DNA of 64,000 bases, from the NCBI GenBank assembly GCA_022559845.1, contig CM040123.1:300564642-300628641 (forward strand), read 5' to 3'. The notes below the pieces were generated by a model. The model was given only the letters and a program-made list of their open reading frames with translations. It had not been told where the DNA came from and did not search any database. Positions 29,793 to 40,595 of the stretch are shown here, one piece after another. This stretch comes from Amorphophallus konjac (Eukaryota > Streptophyta > Magnoliopsida > Alismatales > Araceae). Numbering within the stretch: position 1 is the stretch's first letter; every line of letters starts with the position of its first letter. The position numbers and the translations under genes are program-made.

Positions 29793-32161
29793 ATGGCTCT
29801 TCCACCCGTTTTTAGTGGTTCTGATTTCAGTCAGTGGTACACTGCCTTACATGCTTATGTTAATTCTGCTAATCCTGATCTGTGGAAATTAATTTCACAA
29901 GGTCCTCACACCTTACCAACGAAAGTGTCCAAATGGACCGACAGACACAGATCAAAGGATGGAGAAAATCAGAAAGCCTTTGACCTGATGAAAGCAGCTA
30001 CTGACCGAGCCTTATGGTCTTGTCTTCATAATTGCAGCTCAGCAAAGGACATCCTGGATAGGCTGAAGCAATTTCACAGGGTAAACGAGGACAGCTGCAT
30101 GATGGCCAACAGAAGAAATCAAAGTGGCAGCGATCAAGGCAGCAATCAAACTGAAGAAGATGATGATGATGAGGTAAATCTCTTCGAGAATTTTTCTCTA
30201 GAAGATTGGGAGAATGCATATGCTGAATTATTTGAATCCCATGAACTGTTAAGAAAATAATACAAAAAATTGAAAAAGAATTGTGATAGAATAAATCTGA
30301 AAGATTCATGTGAAAACTGTCCAAATATGAAAAAGTCTTATGATTCTTGCATGCTAGATGTTCAGAATCTTAAGAAACAAAATGATTCTCTAAAAATTGA
30401 AAAATAAACATGGTTGGATAAAATGTCAGAAATAGAGAATCAGTTGAATGATAAGAAAAAGGAGCATCTAAAAGGCATGCAGGAACTAACTGAAGTTAAT
30501 TCTGAATTGGATAAACTGAAACTTGAGAATGAAGGATTTCAAAAGAAAATTGAAAATCTCATGGGTAGAATAAATGAAATCAATGGGGAGGCTTCACATT
30601 CTTCTTCTGCTGAATTAACCTGCCATATGTGCTCAGCTCTAAGAGAACGAAATGAAGATCTTTATAGTGAGAATGAATGGCTGAGTAAACAAATTATCTC
30701 ACTTAAAGAGGATCACAAAAACTTGGTGGCTGAGAAAATCAGAGTGGAGGAAAGATAAGAGGAATTAATTGAAAAACTGGAACTAATGACTGGAAGAGAG
30801 AGATGTGCTAACAATGAAATTCAGGATAAAAATCTTGAGGAAGAAAACACTGAATTAAAAGCTGAAGTTGAAAAATTGAAGTGGTTGAACACTGACTTGT
30901 CTGAAAGACTTCTCACTACAGAAAAAGGAAAGGCTGTCTATGATGAAAATTCAGAAATTTTGAACAGTCTAGAACAAGAAATTGAGAAGTATAAAACTGC
31001 AAACCAAGTTCTAAGTGAATGTGTTAATTGCAGTGAACAGGAAATAGCCAGTTATGAACTTCACATAACATCTTTGGAGAATAAGATTCAGGATCTAGAA
31101 AATTTGGCATCCAACTCTGCTAAGAATGAAAGAAAAGTAAAAACTGTTGTGAAAATAAAGGGGACAAGCTGTAGTCCTGATGTTAAGGAAATTTCTAAAA
31201 ACCAGCTATATGCTACTTTTGTGAAAGGCTCTAATGTAGCTGGTACTTCAAGGCAATCCCCAAAACAAAATGAAAATCAGAAATCACCTTCAAAATCTAT
31301 TTTTCAGTTGAGTCAAATAAAGAAGGTAAAGATTATTCCTGCTCATGAACAGAAATCTGCTAGCTCGGTTGAGTCTGATGGTGTACACACCGTTCATGCT
31401 TCCTATACTCATTCACATGCATATAGGAACTCATATGATAGAAACCATGCTCCTAGGAAATCTGATGCCTCTTGCTACTACTGTGGTAGGCATGGTCATT
31501 ATATGGATGACTACAGTGTGATGAAAAGTGATGATATGATGCATGATAAAACATTTTCAAATAATCATCACCACCCCAAAAGAAACATGTCTTCTTCAAA
31601 CCAACATATCATTTGTTATAATTGTAACAAACGTGGTCATAAAGCTGTTGAGTGTTGGTTTAGGCCTTCATGGGGATTTACTGGCTCAAGAGGTAAGCAC
31701 CCAAGGTGCTTTGAATGTGGTAAGTATGGGCATGCAGTCAAGGACTGCTGGTATGCTCAGGGAAATCATTTTAATTCAAAATTTGTTGAATTCCCTTCAA
31801 ATAGAAATTCTCTTGGCAGAAATAAATATGTTTTTAAAGGAAAGACACTGTATGCTTTGAATGTGGAAAACCTGGCCACCGAGCCTCTGAATGCTGGTGG
31901 GCAGGTAATGGTAAGTCAAAATTTCATGCATATAACAGAACATTTAATGCTTATGGTCATAGGTCTCATGCTCCTGTTGAGAAGCATCATAGGACCAGAC
32001 AATCTGTTGTCTCATGTCATTATTGTGGAAATTTTGGACATTCCATGTCTGATTATTTTTTAATGGAATGTGATGATAATAATGCAAAAAGAATATTTAG
32101 AACACCTGATAGGGGTAGTGCAGGACCCAAGACTGCTTGGGTCCCTGCAAGATCATATTGA
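29793..32161 (+). pseudogene. gag: el-2 gag with five CCHC-like knuckles
   Basis: The ATG at 29793 (TTTTCAATGGC) starts ALPPVFSGSDFSQWYTALH, the copia gag N-terminus (compare FFDGSNYAYWKNCMQVF in el-3). The capsid part is shortened: after CSSAKDILDRLK it jumps to an acidic segment. A long coiled coil follows (about 30400-31150). Then knuckles at 31473 (CYYCGRHGHYMDDY, last Cys replaced by Tyr), 31614 (CYNCNKRGHKAVEC), 31707 (CFECGKYGHAVKDC), 31853 (CFECGKPGHRASEC) and 32015 (CHYCGNFGHSMSDY, last Cys replaced by Tyr). Breaks: TAA 30258, TAA 30405, TAA 30756 and one frame change near 31845. Ends TGA 32159-32161 after a W-V-P motif as in other Sirevirus gags. El-3 has one knuckle only. Confidence 0.85.
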
Positions 32162-34439
32162 TTGATATGTTGCAGGTGTGCCTTGGTGAGAGAAATAAAA
32201 GGGGTAATTTAGCCAAGGCACTCAAAAAGGAAGCCCCAGGATTCTACATCTCAGGTCAGTTCTGAACTTTGCTTTAAATTTCATCATCAGAAAATGCTGA
32301 TCTGTCAGTTTTAATTTCATTATCTGAAATTGTTGTTTTGCTTGGTTGATTTTTGATGCTCTTCTCATGCTGTTGTTTGCACTAAATAAATGAGATTGCT
32401 CTGCACTGCATATGTCATTTGCATGACCATCATGGTATATTAAATGGAACAGTGCTGAAGGGCATATGGAGTATGTCTGGATGCTACTACCATGTGTGAG
32501 GTGGTCCTTGGATCGAGTCCTCCGCCTAGTACCATGGGTCTAGTTTTCATATAGAGCAGTGTATTGCATATCATAAAATTGAAGAAAATAAAATTCGAAA
32601 AGAAATGATTCACTACACATCATGCATCTTGTCAGGGGGAGCTTGTTTGCTGTTGATTGATCATCATGCTCTCCTTGTTAGAATTGTTGCATACTGCATA
32701 TGTAGGATAGTGCATATCATAAAATTTTGAAAAATCTAAAAGGAAATTCATTGCACTTAGACAGGGGGAGCATTCCTATTTCATATCTTCTTCACCTCAT
32801 GAACTCCCTTTGTTTAAGTAACTTGATTCACTCTCTTGACTATGCGCTATTCAACTGAATTCTCTGCTGGTATCTCTAAAATAGCTGATCAGTCTGTATT
32901 CCAGACTCAGCTACTGTCTGATGATAAAATCTCTTCTGATGCTCGTCTCTATTGATGATTTACTCTTGCACCAGCCTATACTCACCTTTCACATTCTTCT
33001 CAGCTGGTGTGACTGAATTGGCTCTACTATTGATTTGTTGGTCAGCTAAACTTAATCTTCTGATCTGAGGAACTTAAGCTGCAAGTCATGCAATTCAGTC
33101 TGAGAACATTGTAGAAATTTCTATCATAGAGGTTTAAGAATTATCACTGAATCAGATTGATATAAGATTAATGTATTTTCAGATTTGTAGTTAAATGAAT
33201 TGAAAATATCTGAATGATAAGGTTTAATAAACTTTAACCACATGTGTCATGTGAACCTTAGACTCTCTCATCAGATATCTGAAAATTTGAATCCAGGGCT
33301 TCTTTGGTTAAGATGTATATAGTGTGTATTGTTGTTAAACATTAATTTGAAAAATGTTGACTAAATGAAAAAATTGTGAATTCAGAGCAATGACTCTGTC
33401 ACTGAGAAACTGAGTTCTTTATCAATGAAATAAAGTAACTCATGTCATGAGGTGCCATAGTTATCTCTGATAAAAAAAAAAAGAAATTCAGTGGAACAAA
33501 ACCTGACAGAGCAATAGCTTATTTGTGTTGAGTAGCTGGGGAGTCTGGCCTCTGATAAAGGTGTCTTCTCATGTAAAAAGACACTCATATTGCTAACTCT
33601 GCTCTGAAAGTGAGAGGCAATGACAGTTATCACACTGAGTAACTGGGTCACTTCAACTAAGACTTGTTGTGCCGCATGTAAAAAGGTGTTGATCAACTTA
33701 AATTGCTCAGGAAAAAATATAATTTGCTTCAAATAAAATTATCTTGAAAAATCTGTCAACTCATGTTCTTGAAAAAAAAGTGTTCTACTTCAGTACTAAC
33801 CTGTGTATTTTTCAAAGGTGCAATTGAGATCATATGTGTAAGATAAAATATGATTATTTTTGAGTGTTTTCTGTCTATTTGGTTAACTTTTATTAAAACT
33901 TGGATTCAGATATGAGTATTGAGTTTAACTTGGCAAATTTGGTATACAGCAAATTTAAATCAGATTGGTTAAGCTGCAAATTCATAACCCCTTATGATAG
34001 AAGAGTCAAATCTTCTTAAGACTCATTGTTATGATGGATGCTTTAAAATCTCTCATGTTCAGATTCTTTCCAAATAGCCTGATCAACATCTTGCTATTGA
34101 TTGATTCATTGAGATGTATTGGCTAATCTTACATTTTCAGTTGATCCACACTGTTGGAATCTTCCATCCTGTTCCACAATCAGCTCTGATTCTGTTTCAT
34201 TCTGTTCATGTAACCAGAATTCAGATTTCATTGTAATGGCAGAATTTAGCTTGAGTTATTGGATAACCAGGGTTCATTCCTACATTCAGGGGGAGAATGT
34301 TCTAGAGGAATCTGCATGCATAATGCACTTTGCACTCTTGTTTTTATTGTTTTTCTCTTTTTGATCATGTCAAAGGGGGAGAAAATCTGGTATGTGACTC
34401 ACTGTCACATTGTGTTGCCATCATCAAAAAGGGGGAGAA
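32162..34439 (+). other. el-2 3' non-coding region
   Basis: 2.3 kb with no supported gene. It starts with GATATGTTGCAGGTGTGCC, like the gag-pol boundary of el-1 and el-3, and then pol is simply absent. Modules A (33383-33468) and B (about 33532-33590) of the conserved 3' region are present, though B is degenerate. Polypurine motifs are at 32635, 32764, 34289, 34375 and 34431. Confidence 0.75.
34426..34439 (+). promoter_or_regulatory. el-2 polypurine tract
   Basis: AAAAAGGGGGAGAA immediately before the 3' LTR. Confidence 0.88.
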
Positions 34440-37400
34440 TGTTGTGCCTCTTTGGCATTTGGTTTTGATGATAGCAAGACAGTGAGTGCGGAGAATGTTG
34501 TGCCTCTTTGGCATTTGGTTTTGATGATAGCAAGACAGTGAGTGCATTTGATATTGTACCTTGATGATAGCAATGTTATTGCGTTTTGATGATTGCAACA
34601 CAGTCAGGGCATTATGATATTGTGTTTTGCATATGGCTGCTGATATGAATGCATAGGACTGTGTCTGATATACAGCATTGAATGCATGAGTTTGCATGAG
34701 TATTGCATGATGCGTTGACGCATGGGATCATTGCGTCAACTCACTGGTCTGTCCCAGAGCTAGTCTATAAAATGTGTCAACTGGTGCGTCGACGCAGTGG
34801 ACTCAATGCGTTGACGCATTGGAATTGTTTTGAAAGAGCTCTTGCTTTGCTTCATGCATTAGTCTAAATACTGTTGCTTTGCTTCATGCATTAGTCTAAA
34901 CACTGTCCATCTGAGTGTCTCATCCAGAGTCAATTCATGGCTGAGAGTCTATACACAATGAGCATCTCATGTAAGTCCATACATTCATAGTGCATTGCAT
35001 TGGCTAAGTATATACAACGTCAGTTCATGCATTGTCTTAGGCTAAGTGTGTACAGCGTCAACGCATTTCACTGGCTCATGTTACAGCGTCAACGCATTAA
35101 GTCTGTACACTCGACTCGCCTTTGAATTGGTCAAGTGTGTACACTCCTTCACTGTAGCTCTCACGTTTCAAAGTCTACACATCAGACTACATTATGCATG
35201 ATTGAGTTGAAGTCTATACAGAGTCTGCATCATCTTGGTCATTGTCTTACTATTGAAGTCTGTACATTGTTTCACTGTTAAAGTCTATACAGACTTCAGC
35301 GTCTCATGCAGCGTCTCTATTGAAGTCAAAGTATGTACAGCCCTTTCGCTTGGCAGGTCGATACATCCACAATGGAACTTCGAAGTCTGTACACCGCTTG
35401 AGCCTCAACAAGTCTGTACAGAGCTTCTGTGCTCAAGTCTATACAGCCTTTCACTTGGAAAGTCTATACATCGTGAAGTCTTCACACTGGCCTTTGAATG
35501 ATGTCTGTACATTGTGCATCTCTTCGCTGAAGTCTGTACAGCCTTCACTGAGCCTTCCAAGTCTGTACAGTCACTAAGTCTGTACATCCTCCAAGCGCTC
35601 ACGAAGTCTATACATTGGGTTTCTTTTCAAGTCTGTACAGACTTTGGTTTGTGCAAGTCTATACATCCTCCCGTTCAGATTTCCAAGTCTATTCAACGTT
35701 GTTGAGTGGAAGTCTGTACAGCCGGTGGGTTGCCAAGTCCATACATTGTGAACCTCAAAGCCTGTACAGACCTTGCCTTGTTCAAGTCTGTACATCGTTC
35801 ATTTGTCTTGGCAAGTCTACACATTGGTAGTCTGTACATCATTCGTGAAGATTGAACATTGAGCAAGTATATACATTGGACGAGTCTGTATCGTGCCTCA
35901 GTCATGAAGTCTATACATCTTCTATCTTCATTGAAGTCTCACGAAGTCTGTACATTGCATGAAGTATATACATTACACGAGCTGAATGCTTATAAAGTCT
36001 ATACACTATCTTCAGATGATGACAACAATGAAGAACAGGGTCGACGCTGGGAGTTCAATGCGTCCACACTTCAGCTGAAGAGGATTTCAGAGCTTTACCT
36101 GGCTGCGTCAACTCCATGCTACAGCAGCGTCGACGTAGTAGTTAATAAGGCAGAGTCCATAGCTCACTGGAATACTGCAGTGCGTCAACGCCATTGCAAG
36201 ATAGCGTCGACGCAGCACGGTTATCTGCCGAAGACCTTGATCACTGGATTGTCGATGCGTCAACGCAGCATGCTGAGAGCGTCGACGTAGCGGCTTAAGA
36301 GACGCCAATATACAAATGTACATGTTCGTGCGTCAACGCCACCAACTGGCAGCGTCGACGTAGCAGTTCAAGAAAGGGGGCGACTTATCTCTGGCTGTCT
36401 TCAACGCGTCAACGCTATCCACTGCAAGGTCGATGCAGTGGGACAAATTCAAATGCGTACTAATGAAGGGCACGTGATCCGAGGTGCCTGGCTCGTGATC
36501 CAAGGGTGGACGAGATACCAGAATGCTGCCACGTGGTCCGAATTTTTAGGGCAGGAAATGTGGAAGCCACACGCGCCCAGTGTGCCTGCTACTGTTGCTT
36601 ATAAAAGGAAGCCTTCATCCTCTGTAGAAGTAAGATCGAAGAAGAAGCTAGGAGAGCAGAAAGCCCTTCGATCCAGAAAAAGAAAAGAAGAAGAAAAAGA
36701 GAAGAAGAAGAAGAGAAGTGCAACAGAGAAGAAAAGAAAAAGAGAAAGAGAGAAAAGGAGAACAGAGAGCGAGAGAAGAAGAGAAGTGCAGTAGAGAAGA
36801 AAGAGAAAGAGAGAGAGTGAAGAAAGAGAGTGAGATCGAGGGAGATCTGTTCCTACTGGACCGTGGATCAGATCCAGGCCAGTCAGCTCCGTTGAGAGCC
36901 ACATTGTGCATTTCATTTTTCAGCTTTCTGTTTGCTGAAGTTATTTTCATTTCGTGTTTTTGTTTTTCCTTTTTCACTTGGTTATCCTTGTTCTTCCGAT
37001 CCTATGGACTGAGGTCGGGTCCTTCCTGTGTGGAGGAAGGGAGGCTGGTTCCTCCGGTTTGCAAGCAGCAGGCGGGGCTGCTTGTGGGTTCCCTCCGGGC
37101 TAGGAGGAAGAGAGGCTAGGCCTCTGGTGGATTGCTGGTAGCAGAGTGCTACTGGCTGGTTCACTGGTAGCGGGGCTGCTACTAGTGGGGTTCCCTCTTG
37201 GTATAGAGGAAGAGAGACGTGAGTCTCTGGTTTCTAGTAACTGTGGGTTGCTAGAGGTCCCCTCCGGGTAGGAGGAAGAGGGGAGGTTGTTCCCCTGGGT
37301 AAGCTGTGTATCAGCGTTTGTTGGCAAGCTGTGTTGCCCAGCTGTTAGTGAAGCCACCCTCGGGTTGAGTGTGGGGTGGATGTAGGTCTGCAGGACCGAA

Positions 37401-37645
37401 CCACCTAAAAACCCCTCTTGCATTGTGGTTTGATTGCTTATGGTTTGCTTCCGCTAGATGTTTGCATAGGGGCGCTCCAAGTGTTTGATCACAGGTTCAT
37501 TAGATGATTTGATCAGTTTTTATTCTAAGTGTTTAATCTGTTGAGTGAGCGAAATTCTAATTAAGCGATAGTTTACATTGGGTGAAAGTTTTTTTTAGGC
37601 TATATTCATTCACCCCCCCTCTGAATACTTGCATCGAACCCAACA
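34440..37645 (+). repeat. el-2 3' LTR (3206 bp)
   Basis: Same internal layout as the 5' LTR, including the 56-bp start duplication, the AGTCTRTACA array, palindrome pairs, CACGTG boxes and TATAAAA (36599-36608). Most differences from the 5' LTR are transitions, many at CpG inside the GCGTCGACGC pairs, as expected from decay of methylated cytosine. Confidence 0.92.
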
Positions 37646-37650
37646 AGCAA
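37646..37650 (+). repeat. target-site duplication of el-2, right
   Basis: AGCAA, partner of 26451-26455. Confidence 0.9.
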
Positions 37651-37970
37651 CCTGTGGGGTTTTGTAAACAGTACGATATGCCCACAATGGTTCATACATC
37701 TTTTCTTCCCAGTCCTTCTTGTGGGAGCTGACAGTCTTGGCAAGGAGCGTGCATATGGTTTTGTTAAATGCTTCAGCTAATCCATTTGCTTGCGGATTGT
37801 AAGGGGTGGAGGTCCTGCAATCAATTTTATACTTCTCGGCAAGCCGATATATTATCTGATTCTTGAAGTGGCTTCCGTTGTCAAAAATTATTCGGTTGGG
37901 AACACCAAACCAGAAAATAATATCTTGTTTGATGAATCTGACGACCAGCTCACCAGTCACCTCTCTGAGT
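37651..37970 (-). pseudogene. pol: element G integrase, core middle part
   Basis: Minus strand reads EVTGELVVRFIKQDIIFWFG, then VPNRIIFDNGSHFKN (second catalytic Asp), TPYNPQANGLAEAFNK (catalytic Glu) and EPLWAYRTVYKTPQV. This 320-bp island lies between el-2 and el-3; the first catalytic Asp is on the far side of el-3 near 50373. Typical gypsy integrase, with no stop inside this island. Confidence 0.9.
37966..37970 (+). repeat. target-site duplication of el-3, left
   Basis: TGAGT before the LTR; repeated at 50285-50289. Confidence 0.9.
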
Positions 37971-38309
37971 TGCTGTGACCCCTCTATGTTGATGATGTTG
38001 ACACTTGCTCTATTCTTTGGCAACACCATTGTTTTGATTGATTGGCAACTGAGTTTGATTTGATGAAATTGCTCCATCAGATTGACTATGTGTTCTTTGC
38101 TTTTAATACACTGCTGTCTGTAATTCTTACTGTCATAAGTCCACACACTGCATCTCAATTAAATTGATTAAGTGTGCACAGCGTCAACGCATCATGTTAC
38201 AGTGTCAACGCATAAGTCCACACACTGCATCTCAATTAAATTGATTATGTGTGCACAGCATCAACACATCATGTTACAGCGTCAACGCACCGTTGGCTTT
38301 GAATCTCAG

Positions 38310-39200
38310 AGTCTGTACATCTGAATTGCCCTTGATCTGGTGAAATGTATACACTCATTCACTGTTGCCTTCACACATTAAAGTCCATACATTCATCAAT
38401 TACTTTTCACTCAAGGCAAAGTCTATACACTGGGGTCTTTTCTCTACGTGTCTTAGGCGAAGTCTGAACATTCGTTTCTGAAGCCTGAAGTCTATACAGT
38501 CCAGCCTAGTCCTACGATCAAGGCTTTAGCTACACTCAACTCTATACATTGGCTTTGCTTCATGAAGTCTGTACATCGCTTCATGTCCCCAAAGTTTGCA
38601 CATCAACAGTGATCTTTGAAGTCTGTACATCCACAGTGTTACTCAAAGTCTAAACATTAATCTTCTAATCCAAAGTCTATACAATGGTCTTCACACTTGA
38701 AGTCCATACATTCGATGTGCAGAGTTGATGTCTATACTGTGTCCTTGCTGATCAAGTCTACACTATGGTCGGTGACAAGTCTGTACACTGGCCTCAGCCT
38801 TTCAAGTCTACACACTGACGGCTGAACTAAGAACTCTATACATCGTCTGTCTGCACTAGAGTCTCATGGAGTCTATACATTGCACTCGTCTTCTAAAGTC
38901 TATACACTGAAGTCTTCACATTCGCTTGCATAACATGAAGTCCATAAGTGGGCAAAGTCTGTACACTGTCCATGCTTCATGCAGCGTCAACTCATCCTTC
39001 ATGCTGCGTCAACTCCTCAAGTATATACAATGCTTTCCTTCGCATGAAGCCTTTAAGTGCATTATGTCTATACAATGCCACTAGGATTTAAAGTCTATAC
39101 AGCCGTTGCCTCCCTTGTTGAAGTCAACACTTTGGGCAAGTCTGTACGTTGCATTCTGCCTTTGCAAGTCTATACAACGATGTATATACAATGCAATGTA
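38310..39200 (+). repeat. AGTCTRTACA motif array, el-3 5' LTR
   Basis: More than 25 matches or near-matches to AAGTCTRTACA, with irregular spacing, as in el-2. The text between the motifs is not shared with el-2, although the motif is. Copy in the 3' LTR at about 48058-48950. Confidence 0.78.
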
Positions 39201-39712
39201 CATACTTAAATCTTATGTCTTTATTCTTGTTGCTGAAGGGACAGGGTCGACGCCTGGAGCTTAAAGCGTCCACGCATCAGTAGACGAAGCTTTCACGATA
39301 TCTTCTATTGCGTCAACGCCACATGAAAGCAGCGTCGACGCAGCAGTTGAAGAAGCATTCATCTTCACAGGCCATTCCACTGCGTCAACGCCACAAGCAA
39401 GCAGCGTCGACGCAGCAGCTAAAGAAACGAGGCAAATGGCTACTGGAATGCCTCACTGCGTTAACGCCATTAAGTGAAAGCGTCGACGCAGCAAGTCAGA
39501 TTGATGACTTTGAGCACGTGAACGGAGAACTCTATACATCGGACTGAAGAAGCTAATGAGGGGGCACGTGATCCCAGGTACCTGGCTCGTGATCTGAAAA
39601 GGACAAGGTATCCAGATGAGGACACGTGTACTGACACTCCATTGCATGCTGCCACGTGGTCCAAATTGCTGGGCGGGAAACGTGGAGAGCACACGCCTGC
39701 TGCTGTTGCTGC

Positions 39713-39722
39713 TATATATACA
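39713..39722 (+). promoter_or_regulatory. el-3 TATA box
   Basis: TATATATACA after CTGCTGTTGCTGC, followed by a GA-rich leader; same in the 3' LTR at 49461-49470. Upstream CACGTG boxes at 39565, 39623 and 39653. Confidence 0.7.
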
Positions 39723-40538
39723 AGCCTTCTTCCACAGAAGAAAGAAGATCGAAGCAGAAGAAGAAAAAGTCTATACACTCAGCAGCAGTGAGCCTTCGAT
39801 CCACAGAGAGAAAAGAGAGAAGAAAAAGATACAGAGAAGAAGAAGAAGAAATAGAGAAGAAGGAGAAAAGAGAGAGAGTGAGGTGAGAGAGAGCTGATCG
39901 AGAGTGAGAGTGAGAGTGTTTGTATCTCAGTCTCGTGGTTCAAAACCAGAGCTGAGCTTTGCTCTTTAAGAGCTACATTGCTTTTGGGTTTTTGTTTTTC
40001 GTTTTGATTCTGTCTTTCATTTCCGAATGCTATTTCTTCAAGCTGTGTGTCAGCGGTCTTGCAGTGGTGGTCTCCACTGGACGGGTTAAGCTGTATTTCC
40101 CCAGCGGTTGCAGAGGATCAGATCCTCTGGTCGGCAAGCTGTAGTGCCCAGCGAAGCTGTGTATCAGCGGGTTGTTTGGCCAAGCTGTAAAGCCCAGCGG
40201 ACGCAAGCTGTGCTGCGCAGTAGGAAGCCATACTCGGTTGAGTGTGGGGTGGACGTAGGTCGTTGACCGAACCACCTAAAAATTGTGTGTGCGGTGTGTT
40301 TGTGTTTTTGTGTGATCTGTGTGTGATGGGATTTCTTACTTAGCTTGTTTGATTGCATCGCTTATGATCATGTCTAGCTTTCTACCTTTTACTTAGCACT
40401 TTTCATTTAGATTTATTGATGCTTGCCTAAATTCCGCTCTAGAACTTACAATAGTTTTAAATTAGGCAAGTTGATCTATTCACCCCCCTCTAGATCCACA
40501 CTTAGTGGAGATAGACTGCGTCTATCTAACCCAACACT

Positions 40539-40550
40539 TGGTATCAGAGC
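40539..40550 (+). promoter_or_regulatory. el-3 primer-binding site
   Basis: TGGTATCAGAGC two bases after the LTR end; initiator-Met type. Confidence 0.93.
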
Positions 40551-40595
40551 CTAACTCTTCTGCAGGGACTAATCGCCCGAAGAGAATAGGCAGAG

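Larger units (their letters stand above)
26456..37645 (+). mobile_element. el-2: gag-only Sirevirus-type copia element (11.2 kb)
   Basis: Two 3206-bp LTRs (ends TGTTGTG...CCAACA), TSD AGCAA, primer site 29664-29675, a gag region, then a 2.3-kb 3' region with GGGGGAG motifs at 32635, 32764, 34289, 34375 and 34431. No trace of protease, integrase, RT or RNase H is found between the gag stop (32161) and the 3' LTR, so it must have used another element's enzymes. By eye the LTRs differ at roughly 50-55 positions with no indel (about 1.7 %). It sits in the integrase of element G. Confidence 0.92.
37971..40536 (+). repeat. el-3 5' LTR (2566 bp)
   Basis: Starts TGCTGTGACCCC (the 3' LTR has TGTTGTGACCCC, so position 3 has mutated) and ends CCAACA. 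Contains a 77-bp tandem duplication near 38137-38290, an AGTCTRTACA array (about 38310-39200), three or more GCGTCAACGC/GCGTCGACGC pairs (39240-39495), three CACGTG boxes, TATATATACA at 39713, and a GA-rich leader (39735-39920). Confidence 0.93.

Noticed and set aside
33445..33732. 95-aa minus-strand frame in the el-2 3' region
   Set aside because: Lies over the conserved modules but the frame is not kept in the other elements.
37610..38158. Single 182-aa minus-strand ORF as one gene
   Set aside because: It is a fusion artefact: its ends lie in the el-2 and el-3 LTRs, and only 37651-37970 is gypsy integrase.
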